From Candidatus Pantoea carbekii (GTDB lineage Bacteria; Pseudomonadota; Gammaproteobacteria; Enterobacterales; Enterobacteriaceae), in the NCBI RefSeq assembly GCF_000971765.1, contig NZ_CP010907.1:1064501-1128500 (forward strand): DNA of 64,000 nucleotides. Direction: 5' to 3'. Both the position numbers and the translations under genes were made by a program. The notes beneath the pieces were generated by a model. It searched no databases, was not told the DNA's origin, and was given only the letters and a program-made list of their open reading frames with translations. Of the stretch, positions 43,277-54,860 are shown one piece after another (the stretch's first letter is position 1; each line of letters starts with the position of its first letter).

Positions 43277-44428
43277 TTATAATCCTGCTGATTCACGTAA
43301 TTGAGCTGCTTTATCGGTTTGTTCCCATGGAAAGTGTTCACGGCCAAAATGCCCATACACTGCAGTATCTTTGTAAATAGGTTTTAATAAATCTAGCATC
43401 TGTATTAAACCATATGGTCGTAAATCAAAAAATTCATTTATTAGCAATGTAAGCCTATCAGTTGGCATTTTTTTTGTTCCGAAAGTTTCAATCATTATAG
43501 AAATTGGTCTTGTAACACCTATAGCGTAAGATAATTGAATTTCACAACGATCAGCTAAACCTGCTGCGACAATATTTTTTGCTACATAACGTGCAGCATA
43601 AGAAGCAGAACGATCAACTTTCGATGGATCTTTACCTGAAAACGCTCCGCCCCCGTGGCGAGCCATACCTCCGTAGGTATCTACGATAATTTTACGACCA
43701 GTTAAACCACAGTCTCCCATTGGTCCACCTATTACGAAGCGACCTGTTGGATTGATATAATATTTAGTATTAGCGTTTATCCACTTCATCGGTAAAACCG
43801 GTTTAATTATTTCTTCCATTACTGCTTCATGTAAATCAGCTTCGCAGATCTCTTCTGCATGCTGTGTAGACATTATTACCGTATCAATACCAATAACAGT
43901 ATTACCGTCATATTGGAGTGTAATTTGACTTTTTGCATCCGGACGTAACCATGGTAGTAAACCATTTTTTCGAACTTCAGCTTGACGTCGTACTAAACGA
44001 TGCGCATAAGTGACAGGTGCAGGCATCAGCACTTCAGTTTCATTAGTTGCGTAACCAAACATTAGGCCTTGATCTCCTGCCCCTTGTTCTAGTGGATTAC
44101 AGCGGACAATGCCGCGATTAATATCAGTAGATTGTTTTCCAATAGCGTTTAGCACCGCACAAGAATCAGCATCAAAACCCATATCTGAATGAATATAACC
44201 AATTTCACGCACAGTATTCCGTGTAATTTCTTCTATATCGACCCAAGCACTAGTAGTAATTTCACCACCGACTAATACCATACCAGTTTTAACATATGTT
44301 TCACAAGCTACATGAGCTTTGGGATCTTGTGCGAGAATAGCATCTAACACAGCATCAGAAATTTGATCTGCAATTTTATCAGGATGTCCTTCTGATACAG
44401 ATTCGGAAGTAAATAAGTGCTTAGCCAT
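43277..44428 (-). CDS. metK: S-adenosylmethionine synthase MetK
   Basis: Makes S-adenosylmethionine from methionine and ATP; essential. From the ATG at 44428 it has 383 residues (E. coli 384). GGTGAAA precedes this start; a longer in-frame reading from 44467 has no family support. Conserved blocks: [10 protein letters not shown] at about 13-22 (ATP), [12 protein letters not shown] (catalytic loop hexapeptide region), [19 protein letters not shown]-like block (here SASYAA) and the C-terminal GREHFPWE. It supplies SAM to TrmB, HemW and EpmB seen in this window. Divergent from the dead speA. Confidence 0.97.
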   Translation of the reverse strand: MAKHLFTSESVSEGHPDKIADQISDAVLDAILAQDPKAHVACETYVKTGMVLVGGEITTSAWVDIEEITRNTVREIGYIHSDMGFDADSCAVLNAIGKQSTDINRGIVRCNPLEQGAGDQGLMFGYATNETEVLMPAPVTYAHRLVRRQAEVRKNGLLPWLRPDAKSQITLQYDGNTVIGIDTVIMSTQHAEEICEADLHEAVMEEIIKPVLPMKWINANTKYYINPTGRFVIGGPMGDCGLTGRKIIVDTYGGMARHGGGAFSGKDPSKVDRSASYAARYVAKNIVAAGLADRCEIQLSYAIGVTRPISIMIETFGTKKMPTDRLTLLINEFFDLRPYGLIQMLDLLKPIYKDTAVYGHFGREHFPWEQTDKAAQLRESAGL

Positions 44429-45231
44429 TCTGTTTTTCACCGTATAAATAGTTCGAATGCAACTCAATAATAAATAACCTGCTCATTACTAAATATCTTA
44501 TGCAGAATAATGTTCTATCATTGAACATTGTAAAAGATAGCATTGCTATATTGATGTAAATAATGATCCAAATATTCAATCATCTAACTTGCTATTTTAG
44601 GTCGTTTATTATGCAAAATACCAGCGTTTTTTTGGATTTTTCCTTGTGATTTTTTGTATCGAAACAAGTTAATAAGAACATCATAAATTAAAAATAAAAC
44701 TTTTTTAATTTTCTAGTTATCTAAAATATGTAAGTATTAGTATAAATGATTAATATGTTTGGTAGAATGAGAGTGACACTTTAGATAATATTTAAATATT
44801 TGAAGTGTATAAATTAAAAGAATCTGTTAGCTATCAAAAATTTTTTATTTTGGATGGTAGTTACATTGTGTACAATCACTATCTTAGTGAATGACTTTCA
44901 TAATCAATGATTTTAATCATGTATAACTAGTATGTCATTATACAATAATTACATTTAATAATATTAATTACTCTATATTCTGTTTATTAAATTTATTTTT
45001 ATTAATATTGTTACATGTAACTTACTCTAATGCGCCTGATAATCATAGAATGTATTTAGATATATTTTATATTACATACTCTGTTTGATATTTAATGTGA
45101 AAATTATTTTTCACATTAAATATTTTCTATTAGTAGATACATATTAGAATAGTTCTTAATGGATTTCATAATAAAAGCAGAAAAATTTTTAATTTGCTAT
45201 TTAATAGTAAATTAAAATATTGAGGATTGCA
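44429..45231. other. metK-speA divergent spacer
   Basis: About 800 bp between divergent metK and the speA relic. A perfect 16-bp hairpin sits at 45088-45123. I see no MetJ box array (repeats of AGACGTCT) near the metK start. Confidence 0.5.
45088..45123. repeat. 16-bp perfect inverted repeat before speA
   Basis: Arms ATATTTAATGTGAAAA (45088-45103) and its exact complement (45108-45123) with a 4-nt loop, about 110 bp upstream of the old speA start. The TGTGAAAA...TTTTCACA core faintly resembles a CRP or nucleoid-protein palindrome but the spacing does not fit a CRP site. Confidence 0.55.
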
Positions 45232-47213
45232 ATGTCTGACGATATTAAACATATTAAAGGTTCGTCAGTCTGCGAACATAGTGGACTGCACTCTATGCAA
45301 GAAGTAACAAAAAATAATAATAAGGAAGCTAGTAAAACACTACGCACCTATAATATCGCATGGTGGGGTAATGGTTATTACGATGTTAACGAACTCGGAC
45401 ATATCAGTGTATGTTCCAATCCGGATCGACCGGAAATGCGAGTGGATTTGGTGAAGTTAGTTAAAAAACGCGAAGCGGAAGGTCAACGTTTGCCAGCACT
45501 TTTTTTTCTCAAATACTACAACATCGGCTACGTTCAATTAATGCAGCATTTAAACGTGCACGTGAATCTTATGGTTATAAAGGAGATTATTTTTTAGTTT
45601 ATCCCATTAAAGTAAATCAACACAAACGCGTCATCCATCGAGTTGTTGATAAATTCTGGTGAGCCTTATAGGTTTAGAGGCTGGTTCTAAAGCTGAATTG
45701 ATGGCTGTATTAGCGCATGCTGGTAAGACGCGTTCGGTAATTGTTTGCAATGGCTATAAAGATCGTGAATATATTCGGCTTGCACTGAGTAGGTGAGAAG
45801 CTAGGTCATAAAGTTTATCTTGTTATTGAAAAATGACAGAAGTTCCTCTACTTCTTGAAGAAATGGAGCATTTAAATGTAACGCCGCGTCTCGGTATTCG
45901 CATACGTTTGGCATCACAGGGATCAGGTAAATGGCAGTCAAGTGGAGGAGAAAAATCTAAATTTGGCTTAGCAGCTTCACAGATACTTTAGCTAATTGAA
46001 ATTATGTGTAGGGCGAGTTGCCTAAGTAGTTTACAATTGTTGCATTGTCATTTGGTTTCTCAAATTGTAAATATTCAAGACATTGTTACTGGTGTAAGAG
46101 AATGGCATATTTTTATATAGAATTATCTAAACTTGGCGTTAATATCAAATGTTTTGATGTTGGTGGTGGTTTAGGTGTAGATTATGAAGGCACACGATCA
46201 CAATCTGATTGTTCAGTAAATTACGGCTTAAATGAATATGCTAATAATATTTTTGGGCCATTGGAGATGCTTGTAAAGAACATGGTTTGGAATATCCAAC
46301 GGTAATCACTGAATCTGGACGCGCAGTAACAGCGCATCATACTGTATTAGTATCGAATATTATTGCCGTAGAACGTAATGAATTTATTACACCACTAGCA
46401 CCCAATATAGATTCTCCGCGCCCCATTCAAAGTATGTGGAGTACTTGGAAAGAAATGCACGAATGTAACATTCATCGGTCTCTTCGCGAATGGTTACACG
46501 ATAGTCAAATGGATCTTTTTGACATTCATACTGGTTATTCATCTGGTATTTATAATCTGAATCAACGAGCTTGGGCAGAACAATTATACTTAGCTATTTG
46601 CAATTATATCCAACAAAACTTAGATCCTAGCAATCGTGCACATCATCCTGTTATTGATAAATTACAAGAACGTATGGCAGATAAAATTTATGTTAATTTT
46701 TCTTTATTTCAATCGATGCCAGATGCTTGGGGTATTAATCAACTATTTCCAGTATTGCCTTTGGAAGGATTGAATCAAACACTGAAACGTCGTGCAGTGC
46801 TTTTGGATATCACTTGTGATTCTGACGGTATAATTGACCATTATATTGATGGAGATGGTATTGCTACTACAATGCCTATAGCAGATTATGATATCAATAA
46901 TCCACCTTTATTGGGTTTCTTTATGGCAGGAGCATATCAAAAGATTTTAGGAAATATGCACAATTTATTTGGCGATACTGAAGCGGTCAATGTATTTGTT
47001 TTTTCAAATGGCAACATAGAAATACAGTTATCAGACCAAGGTGATACAGTAGCAGATATGCTACAATATGTGCAGCTAAATGCTGCTGATTTATTGATTT
47101 GATTTAATAATCAAGTTAACCAACAGATTGATATTGATCATAAACTACGCCAACAATTCCTTAAAGAATTCGAAATCGGATTGTATGGATACACTTATCT
47201 TAAAGATGAATAA
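45232..47213 (+). pseudogene. speA: biosynthetic arginine decarboxylase SpeA, decayed
   Basis: Relic of the PLP enzyme that decarboxylates arginine to agmatine (about 658 residues in E. coli). The sequence can be followed along its whole length but in at least three frames. Frameshifts lie in the T-run at 45500-45507, at about 45640-45675, 45787-45797, 45829-45840, in the T-run near 46108-46113 and at 46250-46257. Stops replace sense codons at 45989-45991 (TAG) and 47100-47102 (TGA). The longest open piece (46287-47102) is the C-terminal part only. The PLP glycine loop [13 protein letters not shown] is still legible. Most frame changes are 1-nt losses in homopolymers. Together with dead speB this ends the arginine-putrescine route. 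Confidence 0.95.
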
Positions 47214-47517
47214 TAAATACTCATTGTTTTCTTGAAATTTTATTGATTTTGATTCTTATCTATTGTGTATTTGAAATTATTCAAAAATTTATGTGTAATA
47301 AACATTAAAATACAGTTCATATAATCAATTTTATTTTTAATTACCAAAGTTTAATTTGTTAAATAATTTAAAAGAATTTAGCTGGAGACATTGATATAGA
47401 TTGCATTTTTAATTCAGATTAAGCACGTATGCACATTATTTATATAAAATTTTAATGCATATTCATCGAAAGCAGACATAGATGTTGTTGCATGAAAAAT
47501 CTCATACAAATTGATGA
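47214..47517. other. spacer speA relic-tRNA-Phe
   Basis: 304 bp of AT-rich DNA without recognisable content. Confidence 0.45.
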
Positions 47518-47590
47518 TGCCCAGACTCGGAATCGAACCAAGGACACAGGGATTTTCAGTCCCTTGCTCTACCAACTGAGCTATCTGGGC
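47518..47590 (-). tRNA. pheT-like tRNA (tRNA-Phe): tRNA-Phe (anticodon GAA), CCA not encoded
   Basis: A complete cloverleaf on the minus strand from 47590 to 47519 plus discriminator A at 47518. The acceptor stem pairs GCCCAGA with TCTGGGC, the D arm reads GCTCAGTTGGTAGAGC, the anticodon loop is CTGAAAA with anticodon GAA, and the T arm contains GGTTCGATTCC. It differs from E. coli tRNA-Phe at a few paired positions with compensation (C-G to A-T-type changes). After the discriminator the DNA reads TCA instead of CCA, so the 3' end must be made by the CCA enzyme. Confidence 0.97.
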
Positions 47591-48320
47591 ATGTTAAAGT
47601 GAATATTTAATCTTCAGTTGTTGGATAAGCCATTAATAAATTTAATAAATATTTTTTAAAAAAATACTGAAATTATTTAAAAAACGAAATTAATTGACGT
47701 TTCTTAAATAAAAAGATTTTTTTCAATTTATTAATATGCAGACAAGTACATGCTCAATATACTTTCTTTTTCTAAAGAAAATATTTATGATTCTTAATCA
47801 ATTAAGAAATTATCTTTCTAATACTTTTAAACCTTAATGTTAATGATTCAAAGTAAAATTTGATGTATTTCAGTACATAATATTTTATTTTTTAAAGCTA
47901 AACGTAATGTAAAAATAATTGGATTTCAAGTGCATAATAAATTTTATGTCATTCTTATTCTGATTATACATCCCTTTTAGCTTCTTGGCAAATTCATTAA
48001 ATCAACAATATATACCGTACTACACATAGCAATATTCCCTTATACCATATTAAATAAAAATGTAAATAGAAATTAATTCTAATATTGTATGCAAAATTTT
48101 CCCTGATTTTAAATATTACTGAATTTGCATACTAAATATAACTGTAATATTATTACATCTCGTTTAATTGGAGTTTTATTTAATTTAACCCATAAAATTA
48201 AACGGTATTTGATTAATCAATGACTAAACAAAATATTATTAATATATTTTTTAAAAAAAACGTTAGTAAAAAAACGCAACTGAATCAAATTTAACATTGT
48301 AATATGTAATTAAAAAATTT
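47591..48320. other. AT-rich spacer tRNA-Phe-dcuA
   Basis: 730 bp with no readable gene. E. coli has cadABC, dsbD and cutA between pheU and dcuA; no trace is visible. The promoter of the tRNA (minus strand) should lie just right of 47590 but is not distinct. Confidence 0.5.
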
Positions 48321-49622
48321 TTATAAAATTAATTTTCCAAAAAGAAAACCAAACGTTACGGAAAGAATTATAACTAGTGTGCCGGGTACGATAAAGGGGT
48401 GATTGAACACATATTTACCAATCTTAGTTGAACCAGTGTCGTCTATCTTTACTGCAGCTAATAGAGTGGGGTAAGTAGGCAAAACAAAAAGAGCTGATAC
48501 TGCTGAAAATGAAGCTATTGCTACTAGTGGTGATACACCGAGCAATAATGCAACAGGCATAAGTGCTTTCGTAGTGGCTGCTTGTGAATATAGTAGAGTC
48601 GAAGCGAAAAAAAGTATTACAGCTAGCATCCATGGATAAACTTGTAACATATTCCCCGCTATGCTTTGGATATCTTTTAAATTCGCCTTAATGAAAGTAT
48701 CACCTAGCCATGCAACACCCATTACACAAACACAAGCGTTCATACCAGATTTAAAAGTACTGGCATCAAGAATTTCATTAGTATTTACTTTACAAGTTAG
48801 GCAGATAATAGTAGCAACAGTAAACATCAATACAGTAATGGCATCGCTACGTGATAAAATAGGATTAATAATTAATGCAACATTTTTGCTTATAGCCATA
48901 GCATACAGTATAACCAAACATATACCTACTAGAAAAATAAATACTGCTTGTTTAGCGCTAGATTTAATATCAGAAATTTTTTGATTGAAAAGCTTTAATT
49001 TTTGTTTTGTTAGTCTTTTTTGATAAATTATATCATGTGTCGACTTTTGTCTCAATATATTAATCATTATTGCTGTACATAAAACTGCAATTAGAGTTGA
49101 AGGGAACAAAATACAAAGAAGAGTCAAATAGCTAACACCATGGGGTTCTAAAATCGAAGCAAAAAATACTACAGCTGCAGAAAGTGGTGAGGCAGTAATA
49201 GCAATTTGTGATGCTATTACTGCTATTGAGAGAGGATGACATGGAGGGATGTTTTGTCTTTTTGCTACTTCAGTAATCACCGGTAACGTAGCAAATACGG
49301 TATGACCGCTACCTGTTAGCAAGGTCATCAGATAAGTTACTAATGGTGCAAGTATTGTGATATAACGTGGATGTCGACACAATAAATTTTCTGTTATTCT
49401 AACTAGGTAATGCACTCCTCCTGCTACTTGCATGCTAACAACGGCTACGATCACGGCTATAATAATTTCAATTACATCGAAGGGAATAATTCCCGGTTTT
49501 ATTCCAAAAAATAAGGCAAGAATTAGCACTCCTGTACCACCACAAAAACCAATACCGATACCACCAAGACGTGCTCCAAGCCAAATTGTTAATATTACTA
49601 TTATTAATTCCAATAATATCAT
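48321..49622 (-). CDS. dcuA: anaerobic C4-dicarboxylate transporter DcuA
   Basis: Inner-membrane carrier that exchanges or takes up aspartate, fumarate, malate and succinate. It has 433 residues, the E. coli DcuA length, with ten or more hydrophobic segments. DcuA-type signatures: GARLGGIGIGFCGG at 16-29, MQVAGGVHYLV, TASPLSAAVVFFAS, MNACVCVMGVAWLGDTF and FVLPTYPTLLAAVKIDDTGS. DcuB (446 residues in E. coli) differs at these places, so DcuA is the better name. AAGGA stands 11 nt before the ATG. In E. coli aspA is its operon partner; here no aspartase is present, so the carrier may serve aspartate or dicarboxylate uptake from the host. Confidence 0.93.
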   Translation of the reverse strand: MILLELIIVILTIWLGARLGGIGIGFCGGTGVLILALFFGIKPGIIPFDVIEIIIAVIVAVVSMQVAGGVHYLVRITENLLCRHPRYITILAPLVTYLMTLLTGSGHTVFATLPVITEVAKRQNIPPCHPLSIAVIASQIAITASPLSAAVVFFASILEPHGVSYLTLLCILFPSTLIAVLCTAIMINILRQKSTHDIIYQKRLTKQKLKLFNQKISDIKSSAKQAVFIFLVGICLVILYAMAISKNVALIINPILSRSDAITVLMFTVATIICLTCKVNTNEILDASTFKSGMNACVCVMGVAWLGDTFIKANLKDIQSIAGNMLQVYPWMLAVILFFASTLLYSQAATTKALMPVALLLGVSPLVAIASFSAVSALFVLPTYPTLLAAVKIDDTGSTKIGKYVFNHPFIVPGTLVIILSVTFGFLFGKLIL

Positions 49623-50610
49623 GATTTATCAGTTCCTTGGAATGTTTTATTGATCATTATTCTTTAACTGGAAACTCTAGCAAGATTTGAACTGTGAATT
49701 AATATTACTAATAGCACATACTTAAGCAACGTTTTTAAGTTATTGAGTTTAATTACTGTATATAATTTTACATTAGTAAATTATTTGTTAATATGATTAT
49801 GATCAAAGTTTATTGTTATCATTGATTAATATAATTTCTTATTTTTTAATTGATATAAGCATTGAAATCATGATATAAGAATTATAATAGGAAATGTTTT
49901 ATTAATTAAACATTATTTTTTAAAAGCGGGAAAATTTTTTTCAGAGTAAAAATATATACGACAAACAAGATAATTTGATTATTATTAATTGCATTGACGT
50001 AATTTAATAAATAATGAATGATGTAATTCATTTCACATAAACGAAAGTAATATTTTGTATATTATGCTATACTTTGCAGATAGTTAATAGTATAGAACAT
50101 GTAGATGCTATGGATGTTCAGAATAAAGTCACTTAGAGATAGCATTAAAAATTATCCAATTTGCACTTACAAAACTACGATTTATATAACTTTATTAGTA
50201 TCAGAATTATTTTAATAATTTTATTATAATTGTTTTAGTTAATGTAAGTTTGTAATTTTGAGAATGAATGTATTGTGATGTTAGTTAAATTTTGACCTTA
50301 TATGTATACATGTCAAGATGTAAATTTTTAAAATAGTAATTAATAATAATATGTTATAGAAAAAATAGATATTAAAGCATTCATTCTTCTTTTATTGTAC
50401 TTTTTTACAATGCAGATTATAAATTAATTTATCTAATTTTTTCTATTTGAACTAAAATAAATGTATAAGTAAATCAAGTACATTAATGTTTTAATATTAT
50501 AAATATTACATATTCAAATGTATTATCTTTTACTAAAGAAAACAATATTATTTTTTGCTCTACGTTTGCATGAATTCTTATAAAGATCGAAAATTTTTTA
50601 TTTTTACCCC
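49623..50610. other. eroded spacer dcuA-groES
   Basis: About 990 bp between divergent dcuA and the groES promoter. aspA, fxsA and yjeH occupy this interval in E. coli; I can read none of them in either strand. Confidence 0.5.
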
Positions 50611-50639
50611 CTTGAAAGCGGTTTTTACCGACCTTATCT
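50611..50639 (+). promoter_or_regulatory. candidate sigma-32 heat-shock promoter of groESL
   Basis: CCCCCTTGAAA ends at 50617 and matches the sigma-32 -35 element CTTGAAA exactly; CCTTATCT at 50632-50639, 14 nt later, agrees with CCCCATNT at five of seven fixed positions. The E. coli groE promoter has the same layout (CCCCCTTGAA, then CCCCATTT). A 5' leader of about 70 nt and AAAGGAGAG at 50702-50710 lead to the groES ATG. Confidence 0.75.
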
Positions 50640-50717
50640 TTCCCATCATGCCGGAATGCTCAGACCGGTATTCAAACCAGAGCGAAATGGTTAAATTTCT
50701 CAAAGGAGAGCTATCAC

Positions 50718-51008
50718 ATGAAAATTCGTCCGTTGCACGATCGCGTTATCGTCAAGCGTAAAGAAGCTGAATCTAAATCTGCTGGCGGTATCGTTTTGAC
50801 TGGTTCTGCAGCTAGCAAATCAACGCGCGGTAAAGTAATGGCTGTAGGTAATGGCCGTATCCTAGAAAACGGCAGTGTTAAACCATTGGACGTAAAAGTG
50901 GGTGATACAGTAATTTTTAATGAAGGATATAATGCTAAAACAGAGAAAATCGATGGCGAGGAACTACTAATTCTCAGTGAAAACGATATTCTGGCGATTG
51001 TTGCGTAA
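50718..51008 (+). CDS. groES: co-chaperonin GroES
   Basis: Seven-fold lid of the GroEL folding chamber. It has 96 residues (E. coli 97), starting [16 protein letters not shown]. The mobile loop that contacts GroEL is [16 protein letters not shown] at about 23-38, and the roof and C-terminal [11 protein letters not shown] are intact. The ribosome binding site AAAGGAGAG is strong. It forms a two-gene operon with groEL (46 bp apart) behind a heat-shock-type promoter. The gene is markedly less AT-rich than its surroundings, as is common for highly expressed symbiont chaperonins. Confidence 0.98.
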   Translation: MKIRPLHDRVIVKRKEAESKSAGGIVLTGSAASKSTRGKVMAVGNGRILENGSVKPLDVKVGDTVIFNEGYNAKTEKIDGEELLILSENDILAIVA

Positions 51009-51042
51009 TTTATACGTAATTCACTAAACGAAACGAATTTAA

Positions 51043-52704
<1,662 letters not shown>

Positions 52705-52732
52705 GTTAAACTTAGCTGCTTAAGCATCCTCT

Positions 52733-52768
52733 AAAAACTCTGCTCAAAAGTAAGCAGAGTTTTTTTTA
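52733..52768 (+). terminator. groESL Rho-independent terminator
   Basis: Stem AAAAACTCTGCT (52733-52744) with AGCAGAGTTTTT (52753-52764), 8-nt loop, followed by more Ts. It lies 29 bp after the groEL stop. It is the clearest classical terminator in the window. Confidence 0.9.
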
Positions 52769-52971
52769 ACTCTAAAAAATACTATTCTTGCATCAAGAGA
52801 ATAATAAATTTATCTTAATTTCTTAATAAATGCTAAAAAAAAGATATTTAAATTAAAATTAATATAGTTGAGAATAATTTTTATCATAAAATTCTGGGTG
52901 TTATATCTGAAATGCAATGCATTAGAAACGGTTCATCTTTTTTAACGATTTGATATATATTATAAATTAAT

Positions 52972-54006
52972 TCAATTAAAATCATTAATTTTTTTATAAG
53001 AATATAAATCAAGAGGTGTTTTGCTTAGTTCTCCAATTATTTCACGTGTTAATTTTGGCACCATATAGCCTGACACCATTGTCAGCAATTCACGTACTAA
53101 TGCACACGCTTGATCGTCAGAGACAAAAAAATGTGCAGTACCTTTTACTTTGTCTAATACATGTAGATAGTAGGGTAGAATGCCTATGTCAAACAAAGAA
53201 TTACTAAGATTTGCTAAAGTTTCTGCTTTATCATTTACATTTCGTAATAAGACACTCTGATTTAAAAGCGTCACACCTGATTGTGTCAACATTTTCATAC
53301 TGTAATATAAATCGCTATTAATTTCTTGTTTATGATTGATATGACTGACTAGTAAAACTTGTAAGCGCGTACGAAAAAAAATTTCACATAATTGTTCGGT
53401 AATACGCGATGGAATTACTACTGGTAAACGACTATGAATTCGTAAACGTTTCAAATGCGGAATATTAGATAACAGTTTTACTAACCATGCTAATTCGTGA
53501 TCTTTCGCCATTAACGGATCACCACCAGATAAAATCACCTCATCTAATTCTAGATGAGAAGAAATATAGTTGATAGCTATTTTCCAAGAGCTTTTATTAA
53601 AGGGAAAATGTTGATAGGGAAAATAACGGCGAAAACAGTAACGACAATTTATTGCACAAGCACCTTTTGTTAAAAGTAATACTCGATTTTTATATTTATG
53701 CAATAAGTTGGGTATGATCATACTATTGTATTCATTAAGTGGATCAGTATGATAACCAATTACATTATTGAATTCTTGAGAACTAGTTAAAACTTGAAGT
53801 AATAATGGATCTTGGGGATTGCCTATAGTCATACGCTGAATAAAAGAAAGTGGTACACGTAATGGAAAAAGAGTACGTGCATTGGCCCCAATTATTAAAT
53901 TTTTATGCTGATCGAGAGCAAGCATTTTTAGTAATTCATGGGGATCAGTAACAACATTACTTAGTTGTTGTATCCAATTTTTATTAAGATGAGAATGTGT
54001 AGTCAT
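52972..54006 (-). CDS. epmB: EF-P lysine 2,3-aminomutase EpmB
   Basis: Radical SAM, PLP-dependent enzyme that turns (S)-alpha-lysine into (R)-beta-lysine, the donor for EF-P modification. It has 344 residues (E. coli YjeK 342). The cluster motif CAINCRYC places Cys117, Cys121 and Cys124; SGGDPLMAKDHEL binds SAM, and LHVLDKVKGTAHF includes the PLP lysine near the C-terminus. It is divergent from efp with only 55 bp between the starts, as in E. coli. With EpmA, 0.8 kb further on, the whole beta-lysylation path is present. Confidence 0.96.
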   Translation of the reverse strand: MTTHSHLNKNWIQQLSNVVTDPHELLKMLALDQHKNLIIGANARTLFPLRVPLSFIQRMTIGNPQDPLLLQVLTSSQEFNNVIGYHTDPLNEYNSMIIPNLLHKYKNRVLLLTKGACAINCRYCFRRYFPYQHFPFNKSSWKIAINYISSHLELDEVILSGGDPLMAKDHELAWLVKLLSNIPHLKRLRIHSRLPVVIPSRITEQLCEIFFRTRLQVLLVSHINHKQEINSDLYYSMKMLTQSGVTLLNQSVLLRNVNDKAETLANLSNSLFDIGILPYYLHVLDKVKGTAHFFVSDDQACALVRELLTMVSGYMVPKLTREIIGELSKTPLDLYSYKKINDFN

Positions 54007-54061
54007 AATATTTACAATATTTTTCCTTATATATCATATGCTCTAGATCAAAGGAGTGTTT

Positions 54062-54634
54062 ATGACAACTTATTTTAGCAACGATTTTCGCAGCGGTCTT
54101 AAAATAATATTTGAAGGTGAACCTTATACTATCGAATCTAGTGAATTTGTTAAACCAGGTAAAGGTCAAGCTTTTGTACGTGTAAAAATGCGTCGTCTTT
54201 TAACCGGTTCTCGTATTGAAAAAACTTTTAAAGCTTCTGACTCTGTGGAAAGTGCAGACATTAAGGATATAACTTTACAATACTCTTATAATGATGGAAC
54301 ATTTTACTATTTTATGCATCAAGAAACTTTCGATCAATATCAAGTTGAAGCCAAAATTTTAGATGAAGTTAAAAAGTGGTTACAAGATAATGCGGAATGT
54401 ATTGTTACTTTATGGAACGATAGAGTAATAGCTGTTCAACCGCCAAATTTTATCGAAACTAAAATTATTAATACTGATCCAGGTTTAAAAGGTGATACAG
54501 CTAGTGGTAGCGGCAAACGCGCTACTATATCGACAGGTGCAATTATTAAAGTACCATTATTTATACAGATAGATGAAATAGTTAAAGTAGATACACGTTC
54601 TGGTGAATATGTTTGTCGTGTCAAATTATTTTAA
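54062..54634 (+). CDS. efp: elongation factor P
   Basis: tRNA-shaped protein that rescues ribosomes stalled at polyproline. From the ATG at 54062 it has 190 residues (E. coli 188). AAAGGAG 7-13 nt upstream supports this start over an in-frame GTG at 54056. The modified lysine is Lys34 in the loop VKPGKGQAF at 30-38. The three beta-barrel domains and the C-terminal [11 protein letters not shown] are intact. Both modifying enzymes flank it (epmB divergent, epmA downstream). Confidence 0.97.
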   Translation: MTTYFSNDFRSGLKIIFEGEPYTIESSEFVKPGKGQAFVRVKMRRLLTGSRIEKTFKASDSVESADIKDITLQYSYNDGTFYYFMHQETFDQYQVEAKILDEVKKWLQDNAECIVTLWNDRVIAVQPPNFIETKIINTDPGLKGDTASGSGKRATISTGAIIKVPLFIQIDEIVKVDTRSGEYVCRVKLF

Positions 54635-54860
54635 TGAAACCAAATTGTTTGATTCTGATTTTATAGAGAATAAGAATTAACGCCTATTACATTTTATCAT
54701 ATTTAAAATTATATTAAAAATATATATTGATAATCAAATTATTATAAATAAAAATTTTATTTTATTATTTTTTTAAATCACTGGATTTTTTAAAAAAGTA
54801 ATAAAATTGTATTTTGATTTTACATTTGTCAATGCGCTTAACTCATCTGAGATTAAAGAA

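Noticed and set aside
46287-47102. Possible independent decarboxylase fragment
   Set aside because: It is the C-terminal part of speA in frame with nothing upstream; the PLP-binding domain is broken by frameshifts.
48321-49622. DcuB instead of DcuA
   Set aside because: The 433-residue length and the GARLGGIGIGF, MQVAGG and ACVCVMGVAWLGDTF segments agree with DcuA; DcuB differs at these places and is longer.
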